Assembly: GCF_025457425.1 (NCBI RefSeq)
Contig: NZ_JAMXIA010000001.1
Span: 1,984,001-2,048,000 of the forward strand
Direction: 5' to 3'
Source: Chryseobacterium foetidum
Lineage (GTDB): Bacteria; Bacteroidota; Bacteroidia; Flavobacteriales; Weeksellaceae
Length of the DNA: 64,000 nucleotides
Notes under the pieces: generated by a model
Told to the model about the DNA's origin: nothing
Database searches by the model: none
The model's input: the letters and a program-made list of their open reading frames with translations, nothing else
Position numbers and translations under genes: made by a program
In this document: piece after piece, positions 23,695 to 32,308 of the stretch
How positions within the stretch are numbered: the stretch's first letter is position 1
How the letters are laid out: every line of letters begins with the position of its first letter

Positions 23695-24251
23695 CGATTT
23701 AAATGAATACCAAGTTTAAAAGTTCAATTTTTTTAAGCTAAAATTCACTTAAAAACATCCGGTAAATATCTCTAAAAATGAGTCGATTTGCACTATCCAT
23801 GAAAAAACAGACTTCTAGTTTCTGTTTAAATCAAATTTTATTTAATTAAAAATCAACTGATTACATGATAATAAATATTGAATAGAAGGCAAATATTATG
23901 TTAAATCGAATTATTTAAAGTTTATTTGCCAACTCAAAAAAAACACACTTGATGAGATCTGAAAAATTATTTTAATTTCTCAAAAAATCTCATCACACCC
24001 CTCCGCAAAAAAGAAGAATTGCCTATTCTTCTGCAAAAAAAACACAATGATATTCAACTTTGTGGAGGGAGAGATGAGACCAGAATTACTCTCAGCCAAA
24101 TCGGTAATCTTCTCAGCAATCATGATTAAAAATGATCTCAAAGTTTTTCTTAATTTTAATCATTGAAATTCCTTCAGAGCTGCAGAAGATTTAAAAATTC
24201 TTCAAACTCTGCAAGCATGGGCTTCAGCGGAATTTAAAACTATTAATTAAA
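23695..24251. other. Gene-free 557-base stretch with inverted repeats
   Basis: No ORF of note. Visible structure: TGATGAGAT at 23950-23958 with its complement ATCTCATCA at 23987-23995; a compact palindrome AGAAGAAT-tgcct-ATTCTTCT at 24012-24032; and a looser pair around AATCATGATTAAAAATGAT (24120-24140) and TTAATTTTAATCATTG. These lie upstream of the regulator gene at 24252 and could be regulatory; no clear TAnnTTTG box was found near its start. Confidence 0.45.
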
Positions 24252-25691
24252 GTGGCTAAAACTGTATTTTTTACATTCTATATATTTCTCTTAGGCTTCA
24301 TCACGGCTAATGCACAAACTTATACCAAAAAAGAAACAGATTCTATTTTTAATAAGGACGTTGCTTCACTCTTTAAGAAAGGTCAACTTCAGGAATCTCT
24401 GGAGCTGTGTAAAAAAGTGATACAGGAATACGAAAGGTTAAATGCCAACGAAGACGCAGCCAAAGCATATCTCTTCGCCGCAAACATATCCAGCAATCTC
24501 TACAGAACAAAGGAAAGCCTGCGCTATCTTGATCTTGCCCTTGAAAAGTGTAAAGATCTCGACAATCCTGTTTTGAATGCCAGAATATATGGAGAATACG
24601 GCAGAAATTACAATGATCTGGGATTCAAAGAAAAAGCAATTGAGTATTACAGCATTGCCATCGATATTGCAAAAGGAAATCCGAAATCAAATGGGAAAAA
24701 TCTACAGTATTTTTACGGCCTCCGCAGTGTTATTCATGAGGAAAATAAAAACATCAATGCCTTCTATAAAGATATTCAGAATGCTCATAAATATTTCCCA
24801 AATACCCATACCGCCTCAAGATTGGCAAAGTATTATATTTCTTATCAGAAAAATCTGGATTCCGCAAAATACTATCTGGATCTTGGTGAAAAAATATACT
24901 CCTCCGGAAAAATTCCTCTTTTTCAGAAATCTGTGTTGCAGAGAAATTTTGGAAGATATTATATAGAAAAGAAAGAATTTGCAAAAGCAATCGAATGCTA
25001 CAATGAAGCGCTTGAAATTTGCAAAAAATTAAAAAAGCCTCAGGATGTTCGGGATATACACAAGCTTTTGTACGAAGCTCACAAAGCCGCTCAGAACGAC
25101 AGTGAAGCAATCATTAATCTTGAAAAATACACTTTTTTAAGTGACAGCCTGAAGTCTGCAAGCACCAAAATACAGGAGATTCCTGTAAAAAAGCTGATCA
25201 GGGAAAAAGAAGAAGTTTCAGAAAAATCCAGAACAAAACTTTACTTTATTATTGCGTTAATCTTACTTTTATCTGCCGGCATTTTTACATTTTTAAGAAT
25301 AAAATACAAGAAAAAGAGCAGGGATGATGAGGAAAAACTGTATTCTAAGGAAGAAGAAAACACTCAGCTACAGCAGAAAGTAAATGAAGCTTTTGATGAA
25401 ATTATTCTGCTTGCCAAAACAAACAGCCCCGAATTTTTTACCCGTTTTCAAGAAGTTTATCCTGAAGTAATCAGTAAATTATTGAAGATTGATTCTAAGC
25501 TCAGGGTTTCGGAACTTACACTTTGTGCGTATATTTTTTTAGGTTTCACCACCAAAGATATCGCCAATTTTACCTTCAGAACCCTAAGTACCGTTCGTAA
25601 CCGAAAGCACAATTTGAGAACGAAACTCAATATTCCTGCTGAGGAAAGCACTGAACTGTGGTTTAAAAACCTTGGTAAGAAACAATTTTAA
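24252..25691 (+). CDS. TPR-containing membrane protein with C-terminal LuxR-like HTH
   Basis: A 479-residue protein starting at GTG (24252) with a signal sequence (VFFTFYIFLLGFITANAQ). Residues about 35-300 are tetratricopeptide repeats in the periplasm (for example AKAYLFAANISSNLYRTKES, EKAIEYYSIAIDIAKG, AKAIECYNEALEICKKL). A membrane helix follows (KLYFIIALILLLSAGIFTFL, about 330-350), then a cytoplasmic Glu/Lys-rich coiled coil, and a C-terminal helix-turn-helix LTLCAYIFLGFTTKDIANFTFRTLSTVRNRKHNLRTKL. The architecture is a one-component regulator that spans the membrane, frequent in Chryseobacterium; ligand and target genes are unknown. It stands alone; the HTH gene at 25777 could be a neighbour target. 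Confidence 0.85.
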   Translation: MAKTVFFTFYIFLLGFITANAQTYTKKETDSIFNKDVASLFKKGQLQESLELCKKVIQEYERLNANEDAAKAYLFAANISSNLYRTKESLRYLDLALEKCKDLDNPVLNARIYGEYGRNYNDLGFKEKAIEYYSIAIDIAKGNPKSNGKNLQYFYGLRSVIHEENKNINAFYKDIQNAHKYFPNTHTASRLAKYYISYQKNLDSAKYYLDLGEKIYSSGKIPLFQKSVLQRNFGRYYIEKKEFAKAIECYNEALEICKKLKKPQDVRDIHKLLYEAHKAAQNDSEAIINLEKYTFLSDSLKSASTKIQEIPVKKLIREKEEVSEKSRTKLYFIIALILLLSAGIFTFLRIKYKKKSRDDEEKLYSKEEENTQLQQKVNEAFDEIILLAKTNSPEFFTRFQEVYPEVISKLLKIDSKLRVSELTLCAYIFLGFTTKDIANFTFRTLSTVRNRKHNLRTKLNIPAEESTELWFKNLGKKQF

Positions 25692-25728
25692 ACAGACTGC
25701 ATATCAATTAATTAAACAATAATAGTAT

Positions 25729-25747
25729 CACAATAGACCCATTGTTT
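25729..25747 (+). terminator. Weak terminator after the TPR regulator
   Basis: ACAAT and ATTGT pair around a short loop (agaccc) followed by a T run. Confidence 0.4.
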
Positions 25748-25776
25748 TTTTAATATCCCAAACCTTTACACGTTCT

Positions 25777-26241
25777 TTGAAGCCAATTTATATATCACAA
25801 ATTTTGGACTTCAAAAATATTCACATAGGTTCTCTTATCGAGCAGAAAATTAGAGAAAACAAAACAGAGATTTCAAGAATCTGCAATTTCATGGCATGCC
25901 AGGAAGATGAAATTAAAATAATGCTTTCATCAAAAGACTTGAATTCTGATGTTCTTTTAAAATGGTGCAAACTTTTGGAATATGATTTTTTTAGAATCTA
26001 CAGCCAACATCTAATTCTTTACGCTCCTGTTGCTGCTTCTACAGCAGACAAAAATGCCAATACTAAAAGGACTGCCTTGCCGGTTTTCCGAAAAAATATA
26101 TACACGCAGGAAATGATCAGTTTTATTCTTGAACAGATTAACTGCGGTCAGATGACCACATCAGGCGCCGTTGAAAAATACAGAATACCAAAAACCACAT
26201 TATACAAATGGATCAACAAGTACGAAAACTTAAAAAGCTGA
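25777..26241 (+). CDS. HTH protein, first gene of an overlapping trio
   Basis: A 154-residue protein; the likely start is TTG at 25777, as no ATG fits the N-terminal homology I recall for this Chryseobacterium family. The N-terminal half (HIGSLIEQKIRENKTEISRICNFMACQEDEIKIML) resembles an Xre/phage-repressor-like fold, then a conserved stretch WCKLLEYDFFRIYSQHLILYAP. The C-terminal part (ITSGAVEKYRIPKTTLYKWINKYE-like) is a transposase-type HTH as in IS3 OrfA, but there is no catalytic partner. So it is probably a DNA-binding regulator derived from, or related to, insertion sequence proteins. Role unknown. Confidence 0.7.
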   Translation: MKPIYISQILDFKNIHIGSLIEQKIRENKTEISRICNFMACQEDEIKIMLSSKDLNSDVLLKWCKLLEYDFFRIYSQHLILYAPVAASTADKNANTKRTALPVFRKNIYTQEMISFILEQINCGQMTTSGAVEKYRIPKTTLYKWINKYENLKS

Positions 26242-26510
26242 TTGACAATTATCTCCACAAATCAAAAAATGAAATTTTAATTGCTTTCGGAAGACCTTCC
26301 GGAAAATCGGATAGTGAGGTATGGTTCTTCAGAAGATTTAATTTAAGCTTCTTTAATGATGAGATTGTATTTATTTTTGAAGATGACAAGGTGGTAGATA
26401 TTTCGATCGGCGAATATTTCCTTTGGAAAGAATTGAAGAATGTGTATTATTTTGAAGGAAAAAATCCTGAATATAAAGTTGTGTCTTTATTAGCACCAAA
26501 AGATTTATGA
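26208..26510 (+). CDS. Hypothetical protein, second gene of the trio
   Basis: A 100-residue acidic protein starting at the ATG 26208, inside the 3' end of the preceding gene (34-base overlap in another frame), and ending in an ATGA overlap with the next. Sequence NEILIAFGRPSGKSDSEVWFFRRFNLSFFNDEIVFIFEDDKVVDISIGEYF suggests a small alpha/beta fold; no motif recognised. A shorter start further in cannot be excluded. The overlaps indicate that it is translated with the two HTH genes and may act with them. Confidence 0.65.
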   Translation: MDQQVRKLKKLIDNYLHKSKNEILIAFGRPSGKSDSEVWFFRRFNLSFFNDEIVFIFEDDKVVDISIGEYFLWKELKNVYYFEGKNPEYKVVSLLAPKDL

Positions 26511-26833
26511 AAAACCCAGGACCTAACTACAAACTCATTTTCAGTGATATTCTAGATTTAAAATATCCAGAAAAACGAATTGCCTGCACCCATTTATTAG
26601 AAAAAGAAGATCTCTCTACGCTTGATATCATTAAGCTCAATAAAATCATTTTCGGCAGTTCAGGAAAAGAAGCAGAAAGTTTCAACCAAAAACACCGTAC
26701 CTACACTCAATCGGACATCAAACAGATTATGGAATATCAGAAGAAAAATAAACTAAGCAATCTGCAGGTTTCCAATGAATTTAAAATGAGCAGAAATACC
26801 ATTTCGAAATGGAAAAAAATTTACGCGGAATAG
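26507..26833 (+). CDS. HTH protein, third gene of the trio
   Basis: A 108-residue protein; its ATG overlaps the preceding TGA (ATGA). The N-terminus NYKLIFSDILDLKYPEKRIACTHLLEKEDLSTLDIIKLNKIIFG is a conserved helical block in related Chryseobacterium proteins, and the C-terminus YTQSDIKQIMEYQKKNKLSNLQVSNEFKMSRNTISKWKKIY is a transposase-like helix-turn-helix. It is therefore similar in logic to the first gene of the trio. No recombinase or transposase domain is nearby. Role unknown. Confidence 0.7.
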   Translation: MKNPGPNYKLIFSDILDLKYPEKRIACTHLLEKEDLSTLDIIKLNKIIFGSSGKEAESFNQKHRTYTQSDIKQIMEYQKKNKLSNLQVSNEFKMSRNTISKWKKIYAE

Positions 26834-26917
26834 ATTAATGAAAGATTTTTGAGAATTTTTTGTGCGGCTTGCGATTTATTTTATTTAGAACACCCTTTTA
26901 GCCACCCCTAAAAACAA

Positions 26918-26950
26918 AAAAGACTGATAATCAATGATTAACAGTCTTTT
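26918..26950 (-). terminator. Terminator of the tRNA operon
   Basis: AAAAGACTG and CAGTCTTTT form a stem with an AT-rich loop; on the minus strand it follows the last tRNA and ends in a T run. It may also stop plus-strand reading from the HTH trio. Confidence 0.8.
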
Positions 26951-26954
26951 TAAG

Positions 26955-27038
26955 TACCCCAGACGGGACTTGAACCCGTACATCCTTGCGGATACAGGAT
27001 TTTAAGTCCTGCGTGTCTACCAATTCCACCACCAGGGC
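26955..27038 (-). tRNA. tRNA-Leu (anticodon TAA)
   Basis: The minus strand gives an 84-base cloverleaf starting GCCCTGG. The anticodon loop ACTTAAAAT gives TAA; there is a long variable arm typical of leucine and the T arm ACGGG-TTCAAGT-CCCGT. The acceptor stem includes G-U pairs. CCA is not encoded. Confidence 0.92.
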
Positions 27039-27047
27039 GTGATGTAG

Positions 27048-27120
27048 AGCGAAAAACGGGACTCGAACCCGCGACCCCAACCTTGGCAAGGTTGTGCTCT
27101 ACCAGCTGAGCTATTTTCGC
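27048..27120 (-). tRNA. tRNA-Gly (anticodon GCC)
   Basis: Minus strand from GCGAAAATAGCTCAGC with anticodon loop TTGCCAA (GCC) and a T loop TTCGAAC; the 3' acceptor strand is TTTTCGC. It lies 9 bases from the following tRNA-Leu and 6 bases from the preceding one. Confidence 0.93.
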
Positions 27121-27126
27121 AAGTTG

Positions 27127-27208
27127 TGCGGATGAAGGGACTCGAACCCCCACGCCTCACGGCACCAGATCCTAAGTCTGGCGTGGCTACCAATTACACC
27201 ACATCCGC
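27127..27208 (-). tRNA. tRNA-Leu (anticodon TAG)
   Basis: Minus strand GCGGATGTGG ... CATCCGC, anticodon loop ACTTAGGAT (TAG), long variable arm, T loop TTCGAGT. First of three tRNAs in the operon. Confidence 0.92.
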
Positions 27209-27254
27209 ATGATTATTGAAATATTTTAAAGAACTTCCTTCGTTTTTGTGAGTG

Positions 27255-27284
27255 CAAATATAGGGCAAAAATTTATATCTGCAA
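27255..27284 (-). promoter_or_regulatory. Promoter (TTG-N19-TATATTTG) of the tRNA operon
   Basis: TATATTTG on the minus strand (27255-27262) with TTG at 27282-27284, spacer 19 bases: a full Bacteroidota consensus promoter, 47 bases before the first tRNA. Confidence 0.75.
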
Positions 27285-27382
27285 GTCTTTTCAAACTTTT
27301 TTTTCATTTTTTTTAAAATTTAATTTCTTCCTTTATTTTTACGTTTCATTTTATTACTTTTACATCTTTAACATTTAATGAT

Positions 27383-27763
27383 ATGGAATTACAAGGTACG
27401 GTAAAGAAAATCTCTGAAGTTCAGTCTTTTGCAAGTGGTTTTCAGAAAAGAGAAATGGTGATTTTGACGCAGGAGCAGTATCCGCAGCCAATCAACATCG
27501 AATTTTTGCAGGATAAGATCAATTTGCTTGATAATGTTTCTGAAGGTGAAAATGTAAAAGTGGGAATCAACATCAGAGGTAGAGAATGGGTCTCTCCACA
27601 AGGCGAAACAAAATATTTCAACTCTATTACAGGATGGAGAATTGAAAAGGTAATGGATAACAACAGTGCAGAGCCTACACACGCAGCACCAAACCAGTCT
27701 GCTTCGCCAACTTCATCAAACGCAAACCCTTTTGAAGAAGAAGACGACGATCTTCCTTTCTAA
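27383..27763 (+). CDS. DUF3127 protein with SSB-like acidic tip
   Basis: A 126-residue protein of the DUF3127 family: an OB-fold-like core (MELQGTVKKISEVQSFASGFQKREMVILTQEQYPQPINIEFLQDKINLLD...GREWVSPQGETKYFNSITGWRIEKV) and a disordered Ser/Ala/Asn linker ending EEEDDDLPF. This ending is the same type as the C-terminal tip by which SSB recruits DNA repair proteins, so a role in nucleic acid binding and partner recruitment is a fair inference. The family is conserved in Bacteroidota and uncharacterised. It is followed at 60 bases by aat. Confidence 0.85.
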   Translation: MELQGTVKKISEVQSFASGFQKREMVILTQEQYPQPINIEFLQDKINLLDNVSEGENVKVGINIRGREWVSPQGETKYFNSITGWRIEKVMDNNSAEPTHAAPNQSASPTSSNANPFEEEDDDLPF

Positions 27764-27823
27764 TTGAAATTTAAAACTCAAAATACAATCCTGCTTTCCA
27801 AAAAAAGTGGGATTTTTTGTCTT

Positions 27824-28474
27824 ATGATAAAACTTGATCCCAAAGAAATCACTTTCCCCGACCCTGAATTTTATGATGGTCACGAAGGTATCATCGCATA
27901 CGGAGGAGACTTGTCTGCAGATCGTGTTTGGTTTGCCTATCAAAATGGTATTTTCCCATGGTTTAATCCTGATGAAGAAATCCTTTGGTGGTGCCCGGAT
28001 CCAAGATTTGTGCTTTTTCCTGATGAAATCAAGATTTCAAAGTCGATGAAGAAAATTTTAGATAGAAACACTTTCACGTTTACCGAAAACCAGTGTTTTG
28101 AAGAAGTGATCCGGAACTGTCAGCAGACAGCGAGAAAAGATCAGGATGGGACGTGGCTTTCTGAACAACTTATTCAGGTTTTTCTGCAATTTCACAAATA
28201 TGGTTTGGCGAAAAGCATTGAAGTTTGGCAAGATAAAGAATTGGTTGGCGGATTTTACGGTTTGAAAATTGGTGATGTTTTCTGCGGTGAAAGCATGTTC
28301 AGCAAAGTGAGCAATGCCTCAAAGGCGGGTTTTATCAATTTTGTTGAAAGAAATAAGAATTCTTTAACCCTGATCGACTGTCAGTCCCACACGCCTCATC
28401 TTGAAAGTTTGGGCGCACGGATGATTGCCAAAAAAGATTTTTTGCATATTTTAAGGGAAAATAATCAGATTTAA
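27824..28474 (+). CDS. aat: Leucyl/phenylalanyl-tRNA--protein transferase
   Basis: A 216-residue enzyme of the N-end rule pathway that adds Leu or Phe from aminoacyl-tRNA to proteins with N-terminal Arg or Lys. Start chosen at the ATG 27824 (MIKLDPKEITFPDPEF). Signature blocks: LIAYGGDLS-like GIIAYGGDLSADRVWFAYQNGIFPWF near residue 20-45, WWCPDPRFVLFPDE near 55, and GGFYGLKIGDVFCGESMFSKVSNASKAGF near 145-173. It is 7 bases upstream of the sirtuin gene, in one operon. Confidence 0.95.
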   Translation: MIKLDPKEITFPDPEFYDGHEGIIAYGGDLSADRVWFAYQNGIFPWFNPDEEILWWCPDPRFVLFPDEIKISKSMKKILDRNTFTFTENQCFEEVIRNCQQTARKDQDGTWLSEQLIQVFLQFHKYGLAKSIEVWQDKELVGGFYGLKIGDVFCGESMFSKVSNASKAGFINFVERNKNSLTLIDCQSHTPHLESLGARMIAKKDFLHILRENNQI

Positions 28475-28481
28475 AAACCTA

Positions 28482-29168
28482 ATGAAAAAACTTACCATTT
28501 TAAGCGGAGCCGGAATCAGCGCCGAAAGCGGAATAAAAACCTTCAGAGACGGCGACGGACTTTGGGAAAACCACATCATCACAGACGTGGCAAGTCCGGA
28601 AGGCTGGCGGAAAGACAGAGCACTTGTTTTGGAATTTTACAACCAAAGACGCCGTCAGCTGCATGAAGTAGAACCTAATGAAGCCCACAAATTACTCGCA
28701 GCACTGGAACAACATTTTGAAGTTCAGATTATCACTCAAAATATTGATGATCTGCATGAAAGAGCCGGCTCTACCAATATCACCCATCTTCATGGCGAGC
28801 TTTTCAAATCCTGCTCGTGCAATAATAAAGATCTGATTTATGAACAGAAAAATGATATCTTAATTGGCGATAAAGCAGAAGATGGTGCACAGCTCAGGCC
28901 TTTTATTGTCTGGTTTGGCGAAGAAGTTCCTATGATGGAAAAAGCAACCAAGCTCGCCCGTGAGGCAGATATTTTTCTGGTTATCGGAACATCACTTCAG
29001 GTTTATCCTGCCGCAGGATTGGTTCATGAGATTAAAGATGACTGTCTTCTGATCGTTATCAATCCCAATGAAACAGGTTTTGGGTACGGGCAGGGAGCTG
29101 TTGTGATGAAAGAAACAGCAACTCAGGGGATGAAGTTACTGTTTGATAAATTGGTGGATTTGGCTTAA
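28482..29168 (+). CDS. cobB: NAD-dependent protein deacylase (sirtuin)
   Basis: A 228-residue class III sirtuin: NAD-binding LSGAGISAESGIKTFRDGDGLW near residue 5-26, the TQNIDDLHERAGSTNITHLHGELF block near 79-103 with the catalytic His, and GTSLQVYPAAGLV near 168. It removes acyl groups from lysines, producing nicotinamide and O-acyl-ADP-ribose. The zinc region is reduced: CSCNNKDL is visible, but a second clear Cys pair is not. It is followed by kptA, another NAD-consuming enzyme. Confidence 0.94.
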   Translation: MKKLTILSGAGISAESGIKTFRDGDGLWENHIITDVASPEGWRKDRALVLEFYNQRRRQLHEVEPNEAHKLLAALEQHFEVQIITQNIDDLHERAGSTNITHLHGELFKSCSCNNKDLIYEQKNDILIGDKAEDGAQLRPFIVWFGEEVPMMEKATKLAREADIFLVIGTSLQVYPAAGLVHEIKDDCLLIVINPNETGFGYGQGAVVMKETATQGMKLLFDKLVDLA

Positions 29169-29178
29169 AAATAAAACT

Positions 29179-29727
29179 ATGACTGAGTCCCAAAAGAAAA
29201 AAACAAGCAAATTCCTGAGCTACGTTCTCCGGCATCATCCTGAATTGATTGGCTTAAATTTAGATGAAAACGGCTGGGCAAATGTGGATGAACTCATTGC
29301 AAAATCAACTAATGACACTCAAGGTTTTACTTTCGAAGAACTTAATGAAATTGTGGAAACCAATGATAAAAAACGTTTTGTTTTTAATGAAGATAAAACC
29401 AGAATCAGAGCCAACCAAGGGCATTCGATTGGGATTGATTTAAATTTAAAACCTCAGCAACCACCCGAATTTCTGTATCATGGAACAGCTCAGGCAAATG
29501 TTGATTCAATTTTGGAAAATGGCATTGAAAAAAAAAGCAGGCAGCACGTTCATTTAAGTTCAGACAAAGAAACCGCAAACAAAGTGGGGATGCGACATGG
29601 GAAACCTGTAATTTTAACCATTAAAACAAAGGAAATGTCTGAGGACGGAATTCTTTTTTATCTTTCAGAAAACGGTGTTTGGCTGACGGATTTTGTGGAT
29701 CAAAAATACATTTTAAAGAATCCATAA
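29179..29727 (+). CDS. kptA: RNA 2'-phosphotransferase KptA/Tpt1
   Basis: A 182-residue Tpt1 homologue that removes an RNA 2'-phosphate using NAD, giving ADP-ribose 1'',2''-cyclic phosphate. Start at the ATG 29179 (MTESQKKKTSKFLSYVLRHHPELIGL); the earlier frame start lies inside the sirtuin gene. N-lobe KFLSYVLRHHPELIGLNLDENGWANVDELI and C-lobe EFLYHGTAQANVDSILENGIEKKSRQHVHLSSDKETANKVGMRHGKPVIL contain the conserved Arg-His and His-Gly-Thr elements. Bacteria have no known tRNA splicing of the yeast type, so the natural substrate is open. Confidence 0.93.
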   Translation: MTESQKKKTSKFLSYVLRHHPELIGLNLDENGWANVDELIAKSTNDTQGFTFEELNEIVETNDKKRFVFNEDKTRIRANQGHSIGIDLNLKPQQPPEFLYHGTAQANVDSILENGIEKKSRQHVHLSSDKETANKVGMRHGKPVILTIKTKEMSEDGILFYLSENGVWLTDFVDQKYILKNP

Positions 29728-29762
29728 AAATTTCCACGTCTGAATTACCACAAAATATTTAA

Positions 29763-30515
29763 ATGAAAAGAACTTTAGCCATTGGCGACATACACGGAGG
29801 ATTTAAAGCCTTAAAACAGGTTTTGCATAGAGCAAAAGTAACAGAAAATGATAAACTTATTTTTCTGGGCGATTATGTCGACGGCTGGAGCGAATCCTCT
29901 CTGATAATAGATTTTCTTATTAAACTTTCGCAAAAGCAGGAATGTATTTTCATCAAAGGAAATCACGATGCATGGGCAGAAAACTGGCTTTTATTGGGTT
30001 CCGAGCCTCCTGTCTGGCTTGCCAATGGCGGACAAACTACTGTTGACAGTTATTCAGAATATTCTTTGGAAGAGCTTGATGTTCATCTTGAGTTTTTTCA
30101 GAACATGAAAAACTATTATGTGGATGAAGAAAACCGGCTGTTTATTCACGCCGGATACACTTCGACCGACGGTCCGGATGTGGAAATGTACACCGCAGAC
30201 AGCCGCTGGGACAGAACTCTCTGGGAAACGGCAGTTGCCATGGATAAAAAATTATCGGAAAATCCAGATTTGTATCCTAAGAAATTATTACTGTTTAAAG
30301 AAATTTTCATCGGTCATACGCATACTTTGCATTTAGGAATCACAGAACCTTTAAGAAAAAGCAACGTGTGGAATCTTGATACCGGCGCGGCTTTTACCGG
30401 AGCTTTGTCAATCATGGATGTTGACACAAAAGAATTTCGGCAAAGCGATACTCTTCCCCATCTGTATCCTGAAGAAAAAGGCAGAAATCATTATAAAGTT
30501 AAACTGAAAATTTAA
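29763..30515 (+). CDS. Calcineurin-like metallophosphoesterase
   Basis: A 250-residue PPP-type phosphoesterase with the dinuclear metal motifs in order: GDIHGGFKAL (residue 8), FLGDYVDGWSESS (about 35-47), KGNHDAWAENW (about 65) and IGHTHTLH near 182. Similar to the ApaH/PrpE and serine/threonine phosphatase group; the substrate is not evident. It follows kptA by 35 bases in the same direction and probably belongs to the same operon. Confidence 0.9.
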   Translation: MKRTLAIGDIHGGFKALKQVLHRAKVTENDKLIFLGDYVDGWSESSLIIDFLIKLSQKQECIFIKGNHDAWAENWLLLGSEPPVWLANGGQTTVDSYSEYSLEELDVHLEFFQNMKNYYVDEENRLFIHAGYTSTDGPDVEMYTADSRWDRTLWETAVAMDKKLSENPDLYPKKLLLFKEIFIGHTHTLHLGITEPLRKSNVWNLDTGAAFTGALSIMDVDTKEFRQSDTLPHLYPEEKGRNHYKVKLKI

Positions 30516-30583
30516 AGATTAACCAAAGTTTAAATCATTTCTAAATTTCTGAAAAAGATTACCAATCTAAAACCAATGAATAT

Positions 30584-32308
30584 ATGAAACCGAAGTATTT
30601 CCTCTTTCTACTGATTTCATCGATATTTTTTTCTCAAAATCAGTATCAGACACCTTTTGAAAAAGGAAATGGAAACACAACTGTGACATATCAGGAAATG
30701 AATGCCTTTTATGAAAATCTTGCAGAAAACTTCAAGACCATTCAATATCTTAAAAAAGGTGAAGATGACAACGGAAAACCAATCTATGTCGTGGTTTACA
30801 ATCCTTTTCCTGAGAAAGATTTCGAGAAATTAAGGAAAGAAAAAGCCATACTTTTCATCAACAACGGAATTCATGCCGGAGAGCCCGACGGAATCGATGC
30901 TACCATGATGCTGATGCGGGATTTAGCTTTAAATAAAATTAAAACTCCTGAAAATTTCGTTGTGGCCGCAATTTCTGCCTACAACATCAGCGGAATGCTG
31001 AACCGTGGAGCATTTTCAAGAGCCAACCAAAACGGTCCGGAACAGTATGGTTTCAGAGGAAATGCAAGAAATTTAGACCTCAACAGAGATTTTATTAAAG
31101 TTGATTCTAAAAATGCAAAGAGTTTTCAGGAAATTTTCCAGTGGCTGAAGCCTGATGTTTTTATCGACAATCATGTGAGCAACGGAGCAGATTATCAGTA
31201 TACTTTTACTTATATTTCTACTTTTAAAGAACGTTTGGGTAAAATCTTAGGAGAATATTTTTATAATGATTTTCAGGCTAAAAATTTAAATGATTTAAAG
31301 AAAATCGGCTATGAAAGCACGCCTTATGTCAACATTCATGGCGATGTGCCCGATATTGGTTTTGCTGCTTTTGAAGATTCTCCGAGATATTCTACAGGTT
31401 ACGCATCACTTTTCAATACGATGGCAACCATGCCGGAAACCCACATGCTGAAGCCTTACGACAAACGCGTGGATGCTACTTACAAATACATGCTTGTCAA
31501 TCTTCAGAATTTAGATAAAGATTTTAAAAAAATTAAAAAGCTCCGAATCGACAATTTAAAACAGTATCAGGCAGGAAATCAATATGGCATTCGCTGGAAA
31601 ATAGATTCTACTCAGTATTCGACCATGGATTTTAAAGGTTTTGAAGGAAGATACAAACCGAGTGATATTTCGGGGAAGCCAAGACTGTTTTATGACAGAA
31701 GCAAACCTTTCACAAAAAAGATAAAACTGTTTACAACGGCGGTTCCTACCAGCTACATTACCATTCCGAAGTATTATGTGATCCCCCAATCGCAATATCG
31801 TGTGATTGAAGAACTGAAACGCAATCAGATTCAGATGAAAATAATCACAAAAGACAGCACGATCGCGGTGGAATCGTATAAAATTAATGATTTCAAAACC
31901 GTGAAAAATCCCTCTGAAGGTCATTATCTTCATTATGAAACCAAAGTTGAAAAATCAGATAAAAAAGTAACAGTCGCGGCAGGTGACTATCTTGTTTCCA
32001 CACAGCAATTCGGAGTAAAATATCTCGTTGAAACACTTGAACCGGAAGCCACAGACTCTTTCTTCAACTGGAATTTCTTCGACGCAATTTTATCTCAGAA
32101 AGAATATTATTCAGCCTATATTTTTGAGGATACCGCTGCGGAATTGTTGAAAAAAGACAAAGACTTAAACCAGAAATTTAAAGCTAAAAAAGATTCAGAT
32201 AAAGAGTTTGACAATGACGGAAATGCACAACTCGACTGGATTTACAGAAATTCTTCTTATTTCGAAGAGAAAACATTCAGACAATATCCCATCTACAGAA
32301 TTTTATAA
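30584..32308 (+). CDS. Exported M14-family zinc carboxypeptidase
   Basis: A 574-residue protein with a signal peptide (MKPKYFLFLLISSIFFSQ). The N-terminal 250 residues carry the M14 zinc site: NNGIHAGEPDGIDATMM (HxxE, near residue 98) and FIDNHVSNGADYQYT near residue 200, with RNLDLNRDF between. The C-terminal half is an extra domain of unknown role. Probably degrades peptides or cell-wall peptides in the periplasm. A bidirectional terminator lies right at its end. Confidence 0.9.
   Translation: MKPKYFLFLLISSIFFSQNQYQTPFEKGNGNTTVTYQEMNAFYENLAENFKTIQYLKKGEDDNGKPIYVVVYNPFPEKDFEKLRKEKAILFINNGIHAGEPDGIDATMMLMRDLALNKIKTPENFVVAAISAYNISGMLNRGAFSRANQNGPEQYGFRGNARNLDLNRDFIKVDSKNAKSFQEIFQWLKPDVFIDNHVSNGADYQYTFTYISTFKERLGKILGEYFYNDFQAKNLNDLKKIGYESTPYVNIHGDVPDIGFAAFEDSPRYSTGYASLFNTMATMPETHMLKPYDKRVDATYKYMLVNLQNLDKDFKKIKKLRIDNLKQYQAGNQYGIRWKIDSTQYSTMDFKGFEGRYKPSDISGKPRLFYDRSKPFTKKIKLFTTAVPTSYITIPKYYVIPQSQYRVIEELKRNQIQMKIITKDSTIAVESYKINDFKTVKNPSEGHYLHYETKVEKSDKKVTVAAGDYLVSTQQFGVKYLVETLEPEATDSFFNWNFFDAILSQKEYYSAYIFEDTAAELLKKDKDLNQKFKAKKDSDKEFDNDGNAQLDWIYRNSSYFEEKTFRQYPIYRIL

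Noticed and set aside
26950-27153. Minus-strand frame with residues such as AQLVEHNLAKVGVAGSSPV
   Set aside because: It runs through tRNA-Leu and tRNA-Gly; this is the well-known false protein made by translating tRNA genes.
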